Below the pieces are notes generated by a model. That model ran no database searches, had not been told where the DNA came from, and saw only the letters and a program-made list of their open reading frames with translations. Of a stretch of 45,000 nucleotides of DNA, positions 9,701 to 18,019 are shown piece by piece. Numbering within the stretch: position 1 is the first letter of the stretch; every line of letters starts with the position of its first letter. Source of the stretch: Paulinella micropora. Taxonomy: Eukaryota; Cercozoa; Imbricatea; Euglyphida; Paulinellidae. A program made the position numbers and the translations under genes. The stretch is taken from the NCBI GenBank assembly GCA_019918135.1, contig WBZZ01000500.1, forward strand, positions 1 to 45,000. The letters run 5' to 3'.

Positions 9701-10553
9701 GTTGAAACGGATGAAGGAGGACTTCCAAGAGGTACCGCCTATACAGAAGGAGGATACCTTAGAGGAGGAGAATGCCTATCGGGCACCGGTCACGGAGAAG
9801 GAGGAGACCGAGAAGGAGAGTAAGGAAGACTCAAACCGCAAAAGCGCGGCGGGGACTCAGTCTAAAGCCCCCATAGTCCGCGGCGGTACGAAGGAGAAGT
9901 TCACGGAGGCGCAGAGGAGGAGAGCGCAAAACGATCTCATCTTCGACCAACCGAGGAAGGTGGCAAAGTCGATGCGAGCGACGGATGTCCATGGAGGAGG
10001 AGGGGAGAAGGACACTAACCCGAACGCGGGTAATGTGGACATTCGACATGTGCGATGGAAGGAAGGAGAGGCGATTGCGGCCATCAAGTGGGTCCGAGAC
10101 GCTTTTTATCTGTTGAGACCGGCAGAATCTCATGTTGCCGATGACACTCTCTCAGATCTTTATCTCATGCGAGCTGTGGCGGTCCCGCAGACTACACGGG
10201 CAGCACGGACATCGAAGAGATCCTTAGCAGCAAAAACGATACAACCGGTACTCCATTTTTGGAGAAGCATGGACCCTGTTGAGGATCCAAAAGCTAGACA
10301 ATATTTACCGGTGTACAAAGACGCGAAAAATCTCGAGACATGGGATGATACTATTACCCTTCGAGACAAAGACCACACTGCGTGGACTATTCAGTCACTG
10401 CCTAGAGGAGTGCTTGATATTCCTTTTGACTTATCTTTGGGCGCCATCCCTAACAAAATATGGGACATTCTGGAGGAGTCGAAGTTTGACTTGACTTTTG
10501 TTGGCGGCCCGCCACCTGGCAAAGGGGTTCGCGCAAGGCGACGAAGGCAGTAA
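6735..10553 (+). CDS. pol: RT1 pol, main part: reverse transcriptase, RNase H, integrase, C-terminal extension
   Basis: One open frame of 1272 codons. The RT shows VLPMGLKQAPGLFQ and the catalytic YIDD (7215-7226). RNase H shows FVVDTDASKFAIGAVL (7671), REALAVVWAL, RTDHHNLLWL and NVVADSLSR. Integrase has an HHCC finger (about 8620-8750, HPGRQRTH..C..C) and a DD35E core: D at 8835, D at 9015 and E at 9123, exactly 35 residues between the last two. A GPY/F-type module (HWKGPYQI, about 9555) is followed by some 330 further residues that I do not recognise as a chromodomain. The frame begins without ATG because the true pol starts upstream; all catalytic motifs are intact. TAA at 10551 is the shared stop of RT1 and RT3. 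Confidence 0.95.
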   Translation: MSIHEAKIAEENVRQLLDEDFIERSTSPIVSQPKIVPKPGGEWRLTINYARVNKVLEEERNPLPTLEEGRRVLRNAKFYSFIDLKNGFWQIPLDEKSRWLTAFVVGMEIYQWKVLPMGLKQAPGLFQKAMQKMLSGQYDDQSEDGFMRRRGQKAGEYAFCYIDDIIVYSNTMEEHIDHLSDVFRRIGAFGLKCNLKKCQLARTSVTYLGYEISHNRVSISREKREEIMSRQLPKNRTELHSFLAMAQYYSQFIPDWGATRAKLEKMIDFGDFEKWDEEALQAFNTLKDLIYKDPKDGGLVLMMPDFTKPFVVDTDASKFAIGAVLQQEDEEKKLRPIMFISRKLCAAERNYCTRQREALAVVWALKRLREYLWGGPLFTVRTDHHNLLWLMNHEQTGRLARWQAFLSCFNFTMVYLPGKRNVVADSLSRLEFQSEVSALVSSVEMMDLSTDKVYEVSHIEAMQMARGVRYDRTGLRYSPQGPEHGICCEAHVLEDAEWSYEAYENAKANIKEEEETTEVCTEPPQENRSELDEDPERVGVRLEDGTIHIASPTAWRQQQATDPEFKELITLYKNPNELKKTPQIKDQMKEMAWRDGLLWYKGQHGKFASQPDKWTLWVPEKLRRFIYVAAHNCPLLAHPGRQRTHWFIARRFWWKGMKEEIDREVDACIPCKTTKTPLKANFGLIGTFPLHAGMFEFLHIDHVGPFPESAEGYRYLLTAIDRATNYVWVVPVKDATGKTTAEALIDRIVSQIGVPRKICSDRGSDFNNEVIDRLSKYYGMKLRYVTAYNPRANGKIERVHRPLKASLKMYCMKKENQRAWVEAAPSFAFAMNCLPSSALGGARSSVSPYQLVYGREPNIPTSLLHPKDTWADEDELFGMRLRAKMEAEQIVAAHREAERRKTDAQGVRQAHLDQVRFQVGDIVLLYHPQVPKGVSSKLFTHWKGPYQIMEQMGPLNYKIRGRGKMQIVNVRRLIKYDPFLLEDESVEEALKRMKEDFQEVPPIQKEDTLEEENAYRAPVTEKEETEKESKEDSNRKSAAGTQSKAPIVRGGTKEKFTEAQRRRAQNDLIFDQPRKVAKSMRATDVHGGGGEKDTNPNAGNVDIRHVRWKEGEAIAAIKWVRDAFYLLRPAESHVADDTLSDLYLMRAVAVPQTTRAARTSKRSLAAKTIQPVLHFWRSMDPVEDPKARQYLPVYKDAKNLETWDDTITLRDKDHTAWTIQSLPRGVLDIPFDLSLGAIPNKIWDILEESKFDLTFVGGPPPGKGVRARRRRQ

Positions 10554-11348
10554 GTGACATTTTTTTCTTTTATCACGCGTCGGACATTGAAAGCTGCATG
10601 TGGATTAATCTCATAGTGCCCATGTCAGATCATGTCTTATTAAAATGTTTTTATACCATTGTTGTTACTTGGCATTTTTATCGCAACATATGAGTGCGAG
10701 GGTCAATCGGCAAATGGATACGACACCGTATAAGGGGATCGCTTGTGAGTTTAGCGATGGTGTTCCTGGTACGACCCTGCTTCAAGTATCCAGGGTGATG
10801 TTCTCAAAAAATGTTCTCATAGTAGACATATTAAATTTTTTTCTTTGGATATACTTAATATCGTCATACCAGCACGGTCCGTCTCTACTTGTGTCGGCAT
10901 ATCGCATGGTCGGGCTCACTCACCCCGGCTTTGGATATAGTTATTAGGTCTGGCCCCCTAGTACTATATTAAGGTAACCGATTGAATACAAGGGTATGTT
11001 ATTAAAAGACAATGTATTTACTGATCGGAAGTGTTTTTGGAGAAGGAGAAAAATTATAACGCTGCTTTTATTGCAATAGTAATACTATTTGTTCTTGACA
11101 TACTGCCTCAGAATTAAGTTACGGGGGGGACAACAAGTGTGGAAGGAGGAGTTTTTATTTACAAAAACGAGGCTGGAGATTTATAGTTGACTCGTGTCTG
11201 GCGTATGCGTTTTATATATCCACTGCACCGTCTATCCGTGGGTTAATGCACTTAGTTGCGACACCCCGTAGCGTTTGTGCAGAAAAGAAATCAGCAATTA
11301 TATGACGAAAATATTGCATATTTCCGTCATAAAAACGGGAAGGTGTAC
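10554..11348 (+). other. RT1 conserved 3' non-coding region and polypurine-like tract
   Basis: About 795 bases between the pol stop and the 3' LTR. It is alignable with RT3 (41268-42064) and, more loosely, RT2 (30792-31580). Shared strings include GCAACATATGAGTGCGA and CTGGCCCCCTAGTACTATAT. Frames are not kept between copies, so it is not coding. Its end, GGGAAGGTGTAC (RT3 GGGAAGGGGTAC, RT2 GGGAGGGGGTAC), is the candidate polypurine tract just before the LTR. Confidence 0.75.
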
Positions 11349-11594
11349 TGTAGGCATCACCCCCCGGATAGCCGGTAAAAAGTACCCTTTTTCTGGTGTC
11401 AGGTGCACCTAGTTTTTTCCCATTATTTTCAATATCGTTTGGCCGGATTTGACCTAATGCCATTTTAACCTTGGTCTGTTGCCGTTTTCTTTTCGGCTTC
11501 ACTGAGCTAATATAACGAGACATCATTCTCTTTTGGGGATTTGTGTCTGGTTGTATTACCGACTTTTTATTGAGCTATCTTCGGGATTGTAACA
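11349..11594 (+). repeat. RT1 3' LTR
   Basis: Identical to 1210-1456 except for one missing G near 11585. TG..CA ends. The right flank (GATCATC) does not repeat the left flank of the element. Confidence 0.95.
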
Positions 11595-11922
11595 GATCAT
11601 CTTTCCTAGAAAAACATAGCTAAGTAAACCCGAGTGACAGTTGGGCTCTGCCCCTTCATTCCCGTTGTAGGTCATGTGCATACAAAATGAAAATTTGAGT
11701 TTGGAGACTTTCAAGTTCAAATTTGAATTTGAATTTTGAACTATCTCCTCCCCCCCTTCTATGGCCATCTGCCATAGACGTACAACTGTATGGCCATGTT
11801 GTTGTCCCTTCGCCTTGTCCTTCCGCCGTGCCTTCCCGGGCCTGTGACCCACATATGCTGGTGCTTCTGAAACTTCACGAGGTTCAGGGTCGCAAGCACG
11901 TGCAGCATCTCCAGTCCACCGC
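11595..11922. other. no gene recognised
   Basis: Flanking DNA to the right of RT1. It includes a short degenerate run of AAATTTGAATTTG motifs near 11710-11740. Two overlapping ORFs of about 90-120 codons show no family resemblance and run into the LTR or repeat DNA. Confidence 0.5.
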
Positions 11923-12212
11923 AAGGATCTGTGATCCTGAGATTACCGAGAAATTCTCATCAGAGTTGAGGAGAATTTCAGAATCTGAGTAACGTCCTGA
12001 GCATATGCGGCGGCTCTGGTCCCTCCTAAGGATCTGTGATCCTGAGATTACCGAGAAGTTCTCGAGAAGTTCTCAACTGAGTTGAGGAGAACTTCTGAGT
12101 AACGTCACAAGCATATGTAGCAAGCTCTGGTCCATCCTAAGGATCTGTGATCCTGAGATTACCGAGAAGTTCCCAGCTGAGTCGATGAGAACCTCCGGGC
12201 AACCTCGTCCAT
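11923..12212. repeat. tandem repeat, three copies, unit about 105-111 bp
   Basis: Each copy starts AAGGATCTGTGATCCTGAGA (11923, 12028, 12139) and continues with a hairpin-forming segment such as GAAGTTCTC..GAGAACTTC. The copies differ by small indels. A degenerate fourth copy may precede them (about 11850-11922). The opening also contains the palindrome GGATC..GATCC. Confidence 0.85.
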
Positions 12213-12324
12213 TGTTGGAATAAACGTGCGCTATGCCAGTGTCAAGGGTGCCGTTGGCGTATTAGGCGTTGTTTGTTTGGTTTGGTCGTCTGCAGACATT
12301 TTCTTATTGCCACCCGGCAAGTGT

Positions 12325-13760
12325 CTACTTCGCTGCGGCGAAGGTCGAAGTGTCTAGTGATATGTACAACGCGTCTGTGCCTAGTTGTCGGACCGAGCAT
12401 TCGTGCTCGAGGTAGTCCATGAACTCCTCTTCGCTAGACGGCGACGGTGGTTGCCACCTCCAGGCGGGTTGATCCTCCGCTGGTATGTCGATTTCATGGT
12501 CCAGGCGTGCCTTCCATGCCTTCGCCTCCGACCAAGACAATTCTTCCCCGACTACCGAATACTGTGGCGCGGTATATCCCATGCCTGGGTAGAGGTCTCT
12601 GATGATTCCCCCCAGCTGGTATTCGTACTGTTGTCTCCAGTACGGCCACTCATGTCGATAGTCTGATTCCTGAGTTCGTCTGTGCCATCGGAACTCATCG
12701 TTCTGAATAACTCTGTCCCGACCCAGTTTGTCTTGTGCCCTGAGCCGTCTACCCCATTCCTCGAAGCCTTGTACTCGGGCCCGGTACGTGTTAACGTTGG
12801 GTACGTTCTCGTCAGGGTCGACCAACTGGTTGGCTATGCGGGATGTCTCTGGGTCGCCGCTCCTCTTCAGCTGCAGGTGGATTGCAAAGCAGCCACGAAA
12901 GTCGATGTTCCCACTGGAACCGTATGTAATACTGCTGTCGTAACCGAGCCGCGCCTCGGAAACGCGCAGGTATTCGGTGTCGTATGCCCCGCGGCCTATA
13001 CAGGAGGTAAATGAGGCGTGGGTATGCCTAAAACCTTCCTATAATACGCGAGTACATTCCCCTCAACCCCCAGGTCCCAGGGGTTATCTGTCCTGTAGGT
13101 AGTAGGCTCTGTACGCCCTAACCTTCGCAGGCAATGGGATATCCGACATGTCGAGCAGTCTGTAGTAAGCATTGATATGCTCCTGCGACCACTGCAACAG
13201 TCGGAGCTCGAATGGCTCAAGCAGCTGTCTAGGCACTTTCCAGATACCATAGTATCGAAGGGTGTGCGCTCGCTGATGGTCATTCAATCCCACCCATCCC
13301 GGCAGCGACTTGGTTTGCTCGAACAGGTGTTTCGTAAGTTTCTCGGCGAAGACAGCGGCCACACGCATATACGGGGCGATCCCCGGTAGCGGGTTCTGGC
13401 GTGGTGGCCACGTACTCAACTCTGGGTTGTAGACCGGTGATGGTGTCACGCTGGCCTCCAATTGTGCGTTGTATGCGTGATCCGGGCATCGGTAGGGCCC
13501 ATATCGCTCCGGCGACATGTACGCTCTTTCTGTGAGGTGCCATGTCCGAGAGCATCTCGGGTATACCCCTCCGCGTTGTTTCGTACCCTCACACTGCACT
13601 CGCAGGACATTATCCTCCTCCGTGGGAATGTACCTCGCGGACGGACTTGACGTCGGAAAGCCCCGTTCATCTACCGCAGGTGGTGGAGGTGGTGGTAAGT
13701 TAATCTTGCGAGGGTTTTCCTCAAACAAGTGCGGGTCTGGGACCCAGTCAACCTGATTAC
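12325..13760 (-). pseudogene. downstream exon(s) of the Tnp2-like gene or a separate hypothetical gene, frameshifted
   Basis: On the minus strand coding-like sequence runs from about 13760 down to 12325 in three successive frames. The first block (13760-13087) has a proline run, a Cys/His cluster (C..C..W.L..Y..P..C..H, possibly zinc-binding) and a tail ending at RAYYLQ. The frame then changes near 13088 (next block begins DNPWDLG) and again near 13000, after which it runs to 12325. The two blocks listed as open frames begin at TTG codons, so they are not real starts. A possible acceptor, AATCAG|GTTGAC, lies at about 13760, just after the large minisatellite. This fits a continuation of the transposase gene upstream. 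I recognise no catalytic motif. Frameshifts suggest a pseudogene or base-call errors. Confidence 0.5.
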
Positions 13761-13780
13761 ACTATGGGGACAAATACCAA

Positions 13781-14633
13781 AATAATTTCCAGTGTATAAA
13801 ATCAATTTCCAGACGCTGGAAATAATTTCCAGTCTTCAAAATGGTTTCCAGTGGCTAGAACTTATTTTTAACACTGGAAATTTTTTGGACACTGGAAATA
13901 GTATTTCCAGCCACTGGAAATATTTTTTGGGCACTGGAAATAATATTTCCAGCTACTGGAAATATTTTCTAGCATTGAGAATATTTCCAGTGGCTGGAAT
14001 TTTTTTCCATAACGGGAAATGTTTTTTTGCTGGAAATATTTCCATCTACTGGAAATATTTCCAGACACTGGAAATATTCCCAGCTACTGGAAATATTTCA
14101 GTGGCTGGAAATATTCCAGTGGAAATATCTCCAGTGGCTGGAAATATTTCCAGCTTCTAAAATTATTTCCAGTGGCTGGAAATATGTCCACATTTTCGAA
14201 ATATTTCCAAAGTACAAAATATTTTCAGTCACTGGAACTATTTCCAGCCACTGGACATATTTCCAGCTACTGGAAATATTCCAGTAGCTGGAAGTATAGA
14301 AAATATTTTCAGTTTCTAGAAATATTTCCAGTGTCTGGAAGTATTTCCAGCTTCTACAATTATTTCCAGTGGCTGGAAATATGTCTACATTTGGGAAATA
14401 TTTCCAAGGTACAAAATATTTTCATTCACTGGAAATATTTCCAACTTCTGGAAATATTTCCAGCTACTGGAAATATTTCAAGACAATAGAAATATTTCCA
14501 GCTACTGGAAATATTTCAAGACAATAGAATTATTTCTCGTGGCTGGAAATGTTCCAGTCACTGGAAATATTTCCAGCCACTGGAAATATTTCCAGGCACT
14601 GGAAATATTGCCAGGAATCGAAGGAATTTCCTG
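13781..14633. repeat. palindromic 19-bp minisatellite, array 1
   Basis: About 850 bp of a degenerate unit made of the 16-bp perfect palindrome CTGGAAATATTTCCAG plus a three-base spacer (TGG, CCA, ACA, CTA). Because the core is self-complementary, both strands read alike. The edges are more degenerate than the centre. Its place between two minus-strand coding blocks suggests that it fills an intron. It is open in several frames (WKYFQ-LEIFP-like), which is an artefact of a 19-base period. Confidence 0.95.
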
Positions 14634-15582
14634 TACATCTGAATATATAATGTAAGTCATATATCTACCACTTTTCACCAGTCACATCGTCGGGGTTTCT
14701 GCAAGGAGCAGCGTTGGTTGTTCGTCCTGTTGCAGCGCAGAACGCCAGCCAGCGCTGGTCCAGGATGCGCTGCTTCTCCTGAGTGAACATCACCCCCCAC
14801 TCCTCCACCTTGCGAAGCCACTCTTCCCATTTCTTCCCTTTTCCAGGTCTCTCCACCTTTTTCCCCCCCATGAGCAGTGCAAAGATATGCCTCTTGATAC
14901 ACCCTTCCACCAGGTGCAAAGCGTCTTCCACTGCTTGTTTAATGCAGTCCTTCTGCAGTTGCGCAAAAATAGGCACATCTTGGAACCCCTTGTACTGTCC
15001 TTCTGCGCTGATAGCAGCGTTACGGCCGTACCGGATGGCGTTTTCGTGCGTTTTCCGGCGCGGGGGGTCTGCTCCCTCTGGGTGTCGCCAGTCATAGAAG
15101 TCCCCTACTTTGACCGCCCTCATTTTACACTTTGTACAGCCCTCGTAGCCTAGCTGGTTGTGACAGAGCAACTGCACATGCACAATGTAATCGGCAGCCA
15201 CAAAAAAAGGTTGAAATCGTTTGTTTGCAGGTCCGCAATAAGTGGCTTCGACCAGGGCTTTAGTACGCGTGGCTTGCTAGGCCCTGGAATAATGCCATTA
15301 AAAACAGTGAAGCGAGAGTCGGAATGTAAGAAAAAGGGCAGGTTAAGTATTTCCAGCGTTACTAGTTGAACACTGTACGTCGTATTCACCGTGCGGAAAC
15401 ACGGTATTCCATCGAAGAAGAGCGCCAGGGTCAGGACGTTGGGGTCGCGAATGTACTTCTTCCACGCAGGGCTACCCCGTAGCTCATTGGGGATGTACAA
15501 GCGTACAGGCATGCATGTTGACTTGCTCACCGGGATGTAACGTTGAACATCTATGTCAGCCATGCACTGTTGTCATGAACTT

Positions 15583-15829
15583 TGAAGTATTTCCAGGGGC
15601 TGGAAATATTTCTAGCCACTGGAAATATGTCCAGTGGCTGGAAATATTTCCAGTGGCTGGAAATATTTCCATTCATTAGAAATATTTCCAGTGGCTGGAA
15701 ATATTTCCAGACACTGGAAATATTTCTAATGGCTGGAAATATTTCCAACGGCTGGAAATATTCTCGGAGACTGGAAACATTTCCAGCAGCTGGAAATATT
15801 TCCAGGGGCTGGAAATATTTCCAGACAAG
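15583..15829. repeat. palindromic 19-bp minisatellite, array 2, inside an intron
   Basis: About 13 units of CTGGAAATATTTCCAG plus a spacer. It takes up almost the whole proposed 290-base intron 15551-15840 of the transposase gene, between donor G|GTAAGC and acceptor ACATAG|A. Confidence 0.93.
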
Positions 15830-16491
15830 TTGCTGCTTACCGGGATGGGCCAGCATCGCAGCCAAGGACTCCTTCACATCCAGGTGCCGTAACATCCATT
15901 GCGGAGTCTTTTCCGGTGTGATTGCGATGTCTTTATGACACGCTCTGCACCTGGGCGGAACGGTGCCCTTCCATTCAGAAACCCCTTCCTTGCATTCATT
16001 GGGGCAGACGAAATACTTCTTGCGGATGTGCGCGGTGCTGCGGAACATGCTTTTCTCGAAACTCTGCCAACCGGGGATCACCGGGGCAGGCGCGCCACCA
16101 TCCAAAACAACTAGATTGATTATGTCCACCACGGCCTCCATGAGCGCACGAGGAGCGTGGTGAAAGGCTGCCAGCTCTGCCAGCATGTCCAGAACGGCGT
16201 CCCGTGTCAGCAAGCCATTGCGGAACAACTTGCAGGACAGGCCATCCGTGGACAACTCTCCCTCGTCCGCCCCATCTGCTAAGCGCCCTTCTCTAAGGTT
16301 GTCTTCCACTTGCTGTTGCAGCCAAGCAAGGCGGACTTCTTGTTCGAGATCCCCTGCATCAAGATCGTCGTCACTGTCGTGGTCACTGTCGTGGCCACTG
16401 TCATGATCAGTAAAAGCATTGATGCTGTCACATACGTCGACGTCCACATTGTCGTCCTTCTCCTGCGCCGCTGCGTGTCTCTGAACAAAAC

Positions 16492-16720
16492 CTGCAAAAC
16501 AGACGTACACACACAAATTTAAATGCTCACATCCACATTATTGTGCGTACATAGTATTACATACCCTCCTTCTCCATACATACATACATGTTGTCATGCA
16601 TTCAACGCGCAGGATTAATATACGTTCAGACATAGTTGCAGATAATACAGGCGTACATACACATACATAGATACAATCATTGGTAGGCTTAAATTGTGTT
16701 TGTTTCCTTCCAAAAGAGAC
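16492..16720 (-). other. proposed intron 1 of the transposase gene
   Basis: Bounded by GTCTCT on the 5' side and a good TGTTTTGCAG acceptor. Joining in phase gives EQL-G-FVQRHAAAQ. It contains loose TACATACA repeats and no gene. Confidence 0.5.
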
Positions 16721-16849
16721 CCAGTTGTTCAGGGTTCATTCCTTGCTTAAGCATTTTGAGTACATGGCGTCTAATTGTCAGGTCAGTCTGCAAAAGTCCC
16801 ATCCTTGTACAGTCCCTGCAGGGACAGGGGCGAAGACTGTGCGGGTGAC

Positions 16850-16988
16850 TCCCGTCTCTGTAGGACATGTCGGTCCGGACGATGAAAATCTGGAAAAAGT
16901 CTGGAAATATTTCCAGTGGCTGGAAATATTTCCAGTGGCTGGAAATATTCCCGCCTCTGTAGGACATGTCGGTCCGGACGATGAAAAT
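16850..16988. repeat. minisatellite array 3 flanked by a 40-bp direct duplication
   Basis: Positions 16850-16889 and 16949-16988 are the same 40 bases with one mismatch. They enclose 59 bases of the palindromic minisatellite (two to three units). The duplication plus insert adds 99 bases, a multiple of three, and includes the proposed ATG region of the transposase gene. Confidence 0.9.
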
Positions 16989-17088
16989 GGCAATTGGCGG
17001 TCCCAACTTCACCTGCCGCACGAGTTTTTGAATCTTTGCAACGGGTGTCTGGTTTTTGCAAACGTTTGCAAAAAGAACCAAGAAACCA

Positions 17089-17264
17089 TGGTGAGAACCA
17101 AAAAGTCCACGAGGGCCGTGCGCCTGGAAAAAGCAGCAGCAGCAGCAACTAGAGCAGCGCAGCGCAAGCAGGATCAAGCAGCACCAGACACTGCTAACGA
17201 CTCTCCGTGGAAAAATACTCGAGCTCGTTTTTTTAATATATATTCTATCTGTTCTATCGAATGA
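17089..17264 (+). CDS. small lysine/alanine-rich ORF, possible first exon
   Basis: ATG in a strong context (AAACCATGG) opens a 58-codon frame beginning MVRTKKSTR and rich in Lys, Arg and Ala, with a GCA repeat. It lies head-to-head with the minus-strand transposase gene. The end (RARFFNIYSICSIE) looks like intron readthrough. It may be the first exon of a plus-strand gene whose other exons I cannot find, or chance. I do not recognise it. Confidence 0.3.
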
Positions 17265-17801
17265 ATAAAGAAAGCGATGGCAGTAAATGCGTATATTCAA
17301 GAGGACAAGCATTTGTAAACTGCTGATGAACGTGAGCTGTGCAGACAACCTTGTGTAGATCATTTCAAGCACTTTGTTTTGGATGCAGTAATACATCATG
17401 GTCTATTGTATTGCTGGGAAGAAAGTGCACGCAAAAAAAATCATGTGTCGAACAAAAACGAGCTAAAAACATGCCTGAATTGAAATAGCTTGGGAAAATG
17501 CAGCGCAGAGTCGGATGTGTCGGTAGGCCTGTTTCACCCCCTGCCTTTTTTAGTGCCATTCTTCCATACCGACCTGTTTTTCTTTGCCGTTTTCCGGCCT
17601 TACCGGTCTCTACTGATTGGCGGTGCTTTTTGCCATTTTCCTGTACCGGCCTCTACCAGTCGTGTTCTGTGAAAAGTAAGTTGCAAAATAGTCAAGGGTA
17701 GGTATGATCGACCAATCCAGCCTTTGGAAAAGTTTAAATTGCCCCCGGAGGTCAAAACATCCTTAGAATCGTGATTTCTGTATGAATCGGAACTTGTCAA
17801 T
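17265..17801. other. no gene recognised
   Basis: Short frames only. A weak internal repeat CCGGYCTCTACTGG/CCGGCCTCTACCAG occurs near 17596-17660. Confidence 0.5.
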
Positions 17802-17935
17802 TCAAGGCAGGAGGAAGAAGGCAGGAGGTCGGAGGCAGAAGGTAGAAGGCAGAAGGCAGCATTCTAGAGGCAGAAGGCTATAGGCAGAAGGATAGGGGTC
17901 AGAGGCAGGCGGCAGAAAGCAGAAGGGAAAAATCA
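17802..17935. repeat. degenerate GGCAGAA repeat
   Basis: Purine-rich tract of GGAGGCAGAAGGYAGAAGG-like units. It makes the tail of the adjacent minus-strand frame read as a Pro/Leu/Phe-rich sequence, which is probably not protein. Confidence 0.85.
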
Positions 17936-18019
17936 GGCAAAGGGAAGTCAGGGGAAAATGCAAAAGGGCAAAAAAAAAGGAAGGAAGGAAGCGGGGGCGG
18001 CCGAAGCAGTTTTCGAGTG

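Larger units (their letters stand above)
1210..11594 (+). mobile_element. RT1: Ty3/gypsy-type LTR retrotransposon, full length, coding frames broken
   Basis: The element is bounded by two LTRs of 247 and 246 bp that differ by one G in a G run, which suggests a recent insertion. Inside are a leader, gag, pol in the order protease-like, RT, RNase H, integrase (the Ty3/gypsy order), a conserved non-coding 3' region and a polypurine-like tract. Gag carries two, and pol two, small frame-breaking deletions relative to RT3. No target-site duplication is visible: the left flank is AAAA and the right flank is GATC. The left flank is an inverted LTR fragment, so recombination or rearrangement after insertion is likely. 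RT3 is a sister copy of the same subfamily. Confidence 0.95.
14665..16868 (-). pseudogene. CACTA/Tnp2-like transposase gene, spliced, one apparent frameshift
   Basis: Proposed exons on the minus strand are 16868-16721, 16491-15841 and 15550-14665. Exon 1 starts at an ATG (MSYRDG) and holds CPCRDC..R.H, like the transposase-associated domain at the N-terminus of plant CACTA proteins. Exon 2 is acidic (Asp/Ser/His repeats) and then has a CxxxC..CRAC zinc motif. Exon 3 has LALFFDGIPCF..NLPFF..NGIIPGPSKP..KPLIADL, close to the Tnp2 core in which the first catalytic Asp lies in the DG motif, and then GYEGCTKCK. Junctions: G|GTCTCT to TTTTGCAG|G, and G|GTAAGC to ACATAG|A, both keeping frame. Within exon 3 a T7 run (15202-15208) must change frame by one base. 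The CDS may continue past array 1 to 12325. Family assignment is from motifs only. Confidence 0.65.

Noticed and set aside
10865..10875. CATACCAGCAC resembling the 5' part of 5S rRNA
   Set aside because: Only 11 bases match, the box A/C region is absent, and RT3 and RT2 do not keep the string.
10645..10947. 100-codon ORF in the RT1 3' region as a possible third gene
   Set aside because: The RT3 and RT2 counterparts have stops and non-triplet indels in this frame.
13792..14489. Long ORFs of WKYFQ/LEIFP repeats over the minisatellite
   Set aside because: The palindromic AT-rich unit lacks stops in several frames on both strands; all frames look alike, so this is a composition artefact.
13781..14633. 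Possible CRISPR-like array
   Set aside because: Repeats are spaced by three bases with no unique spacers, and the context is eukaryotic.
17089..17130. MVRTKKSTR likened to the start of histone H3
   Set aside because: The likeness covers only a few basic residues and nothing of the histone fold follows.
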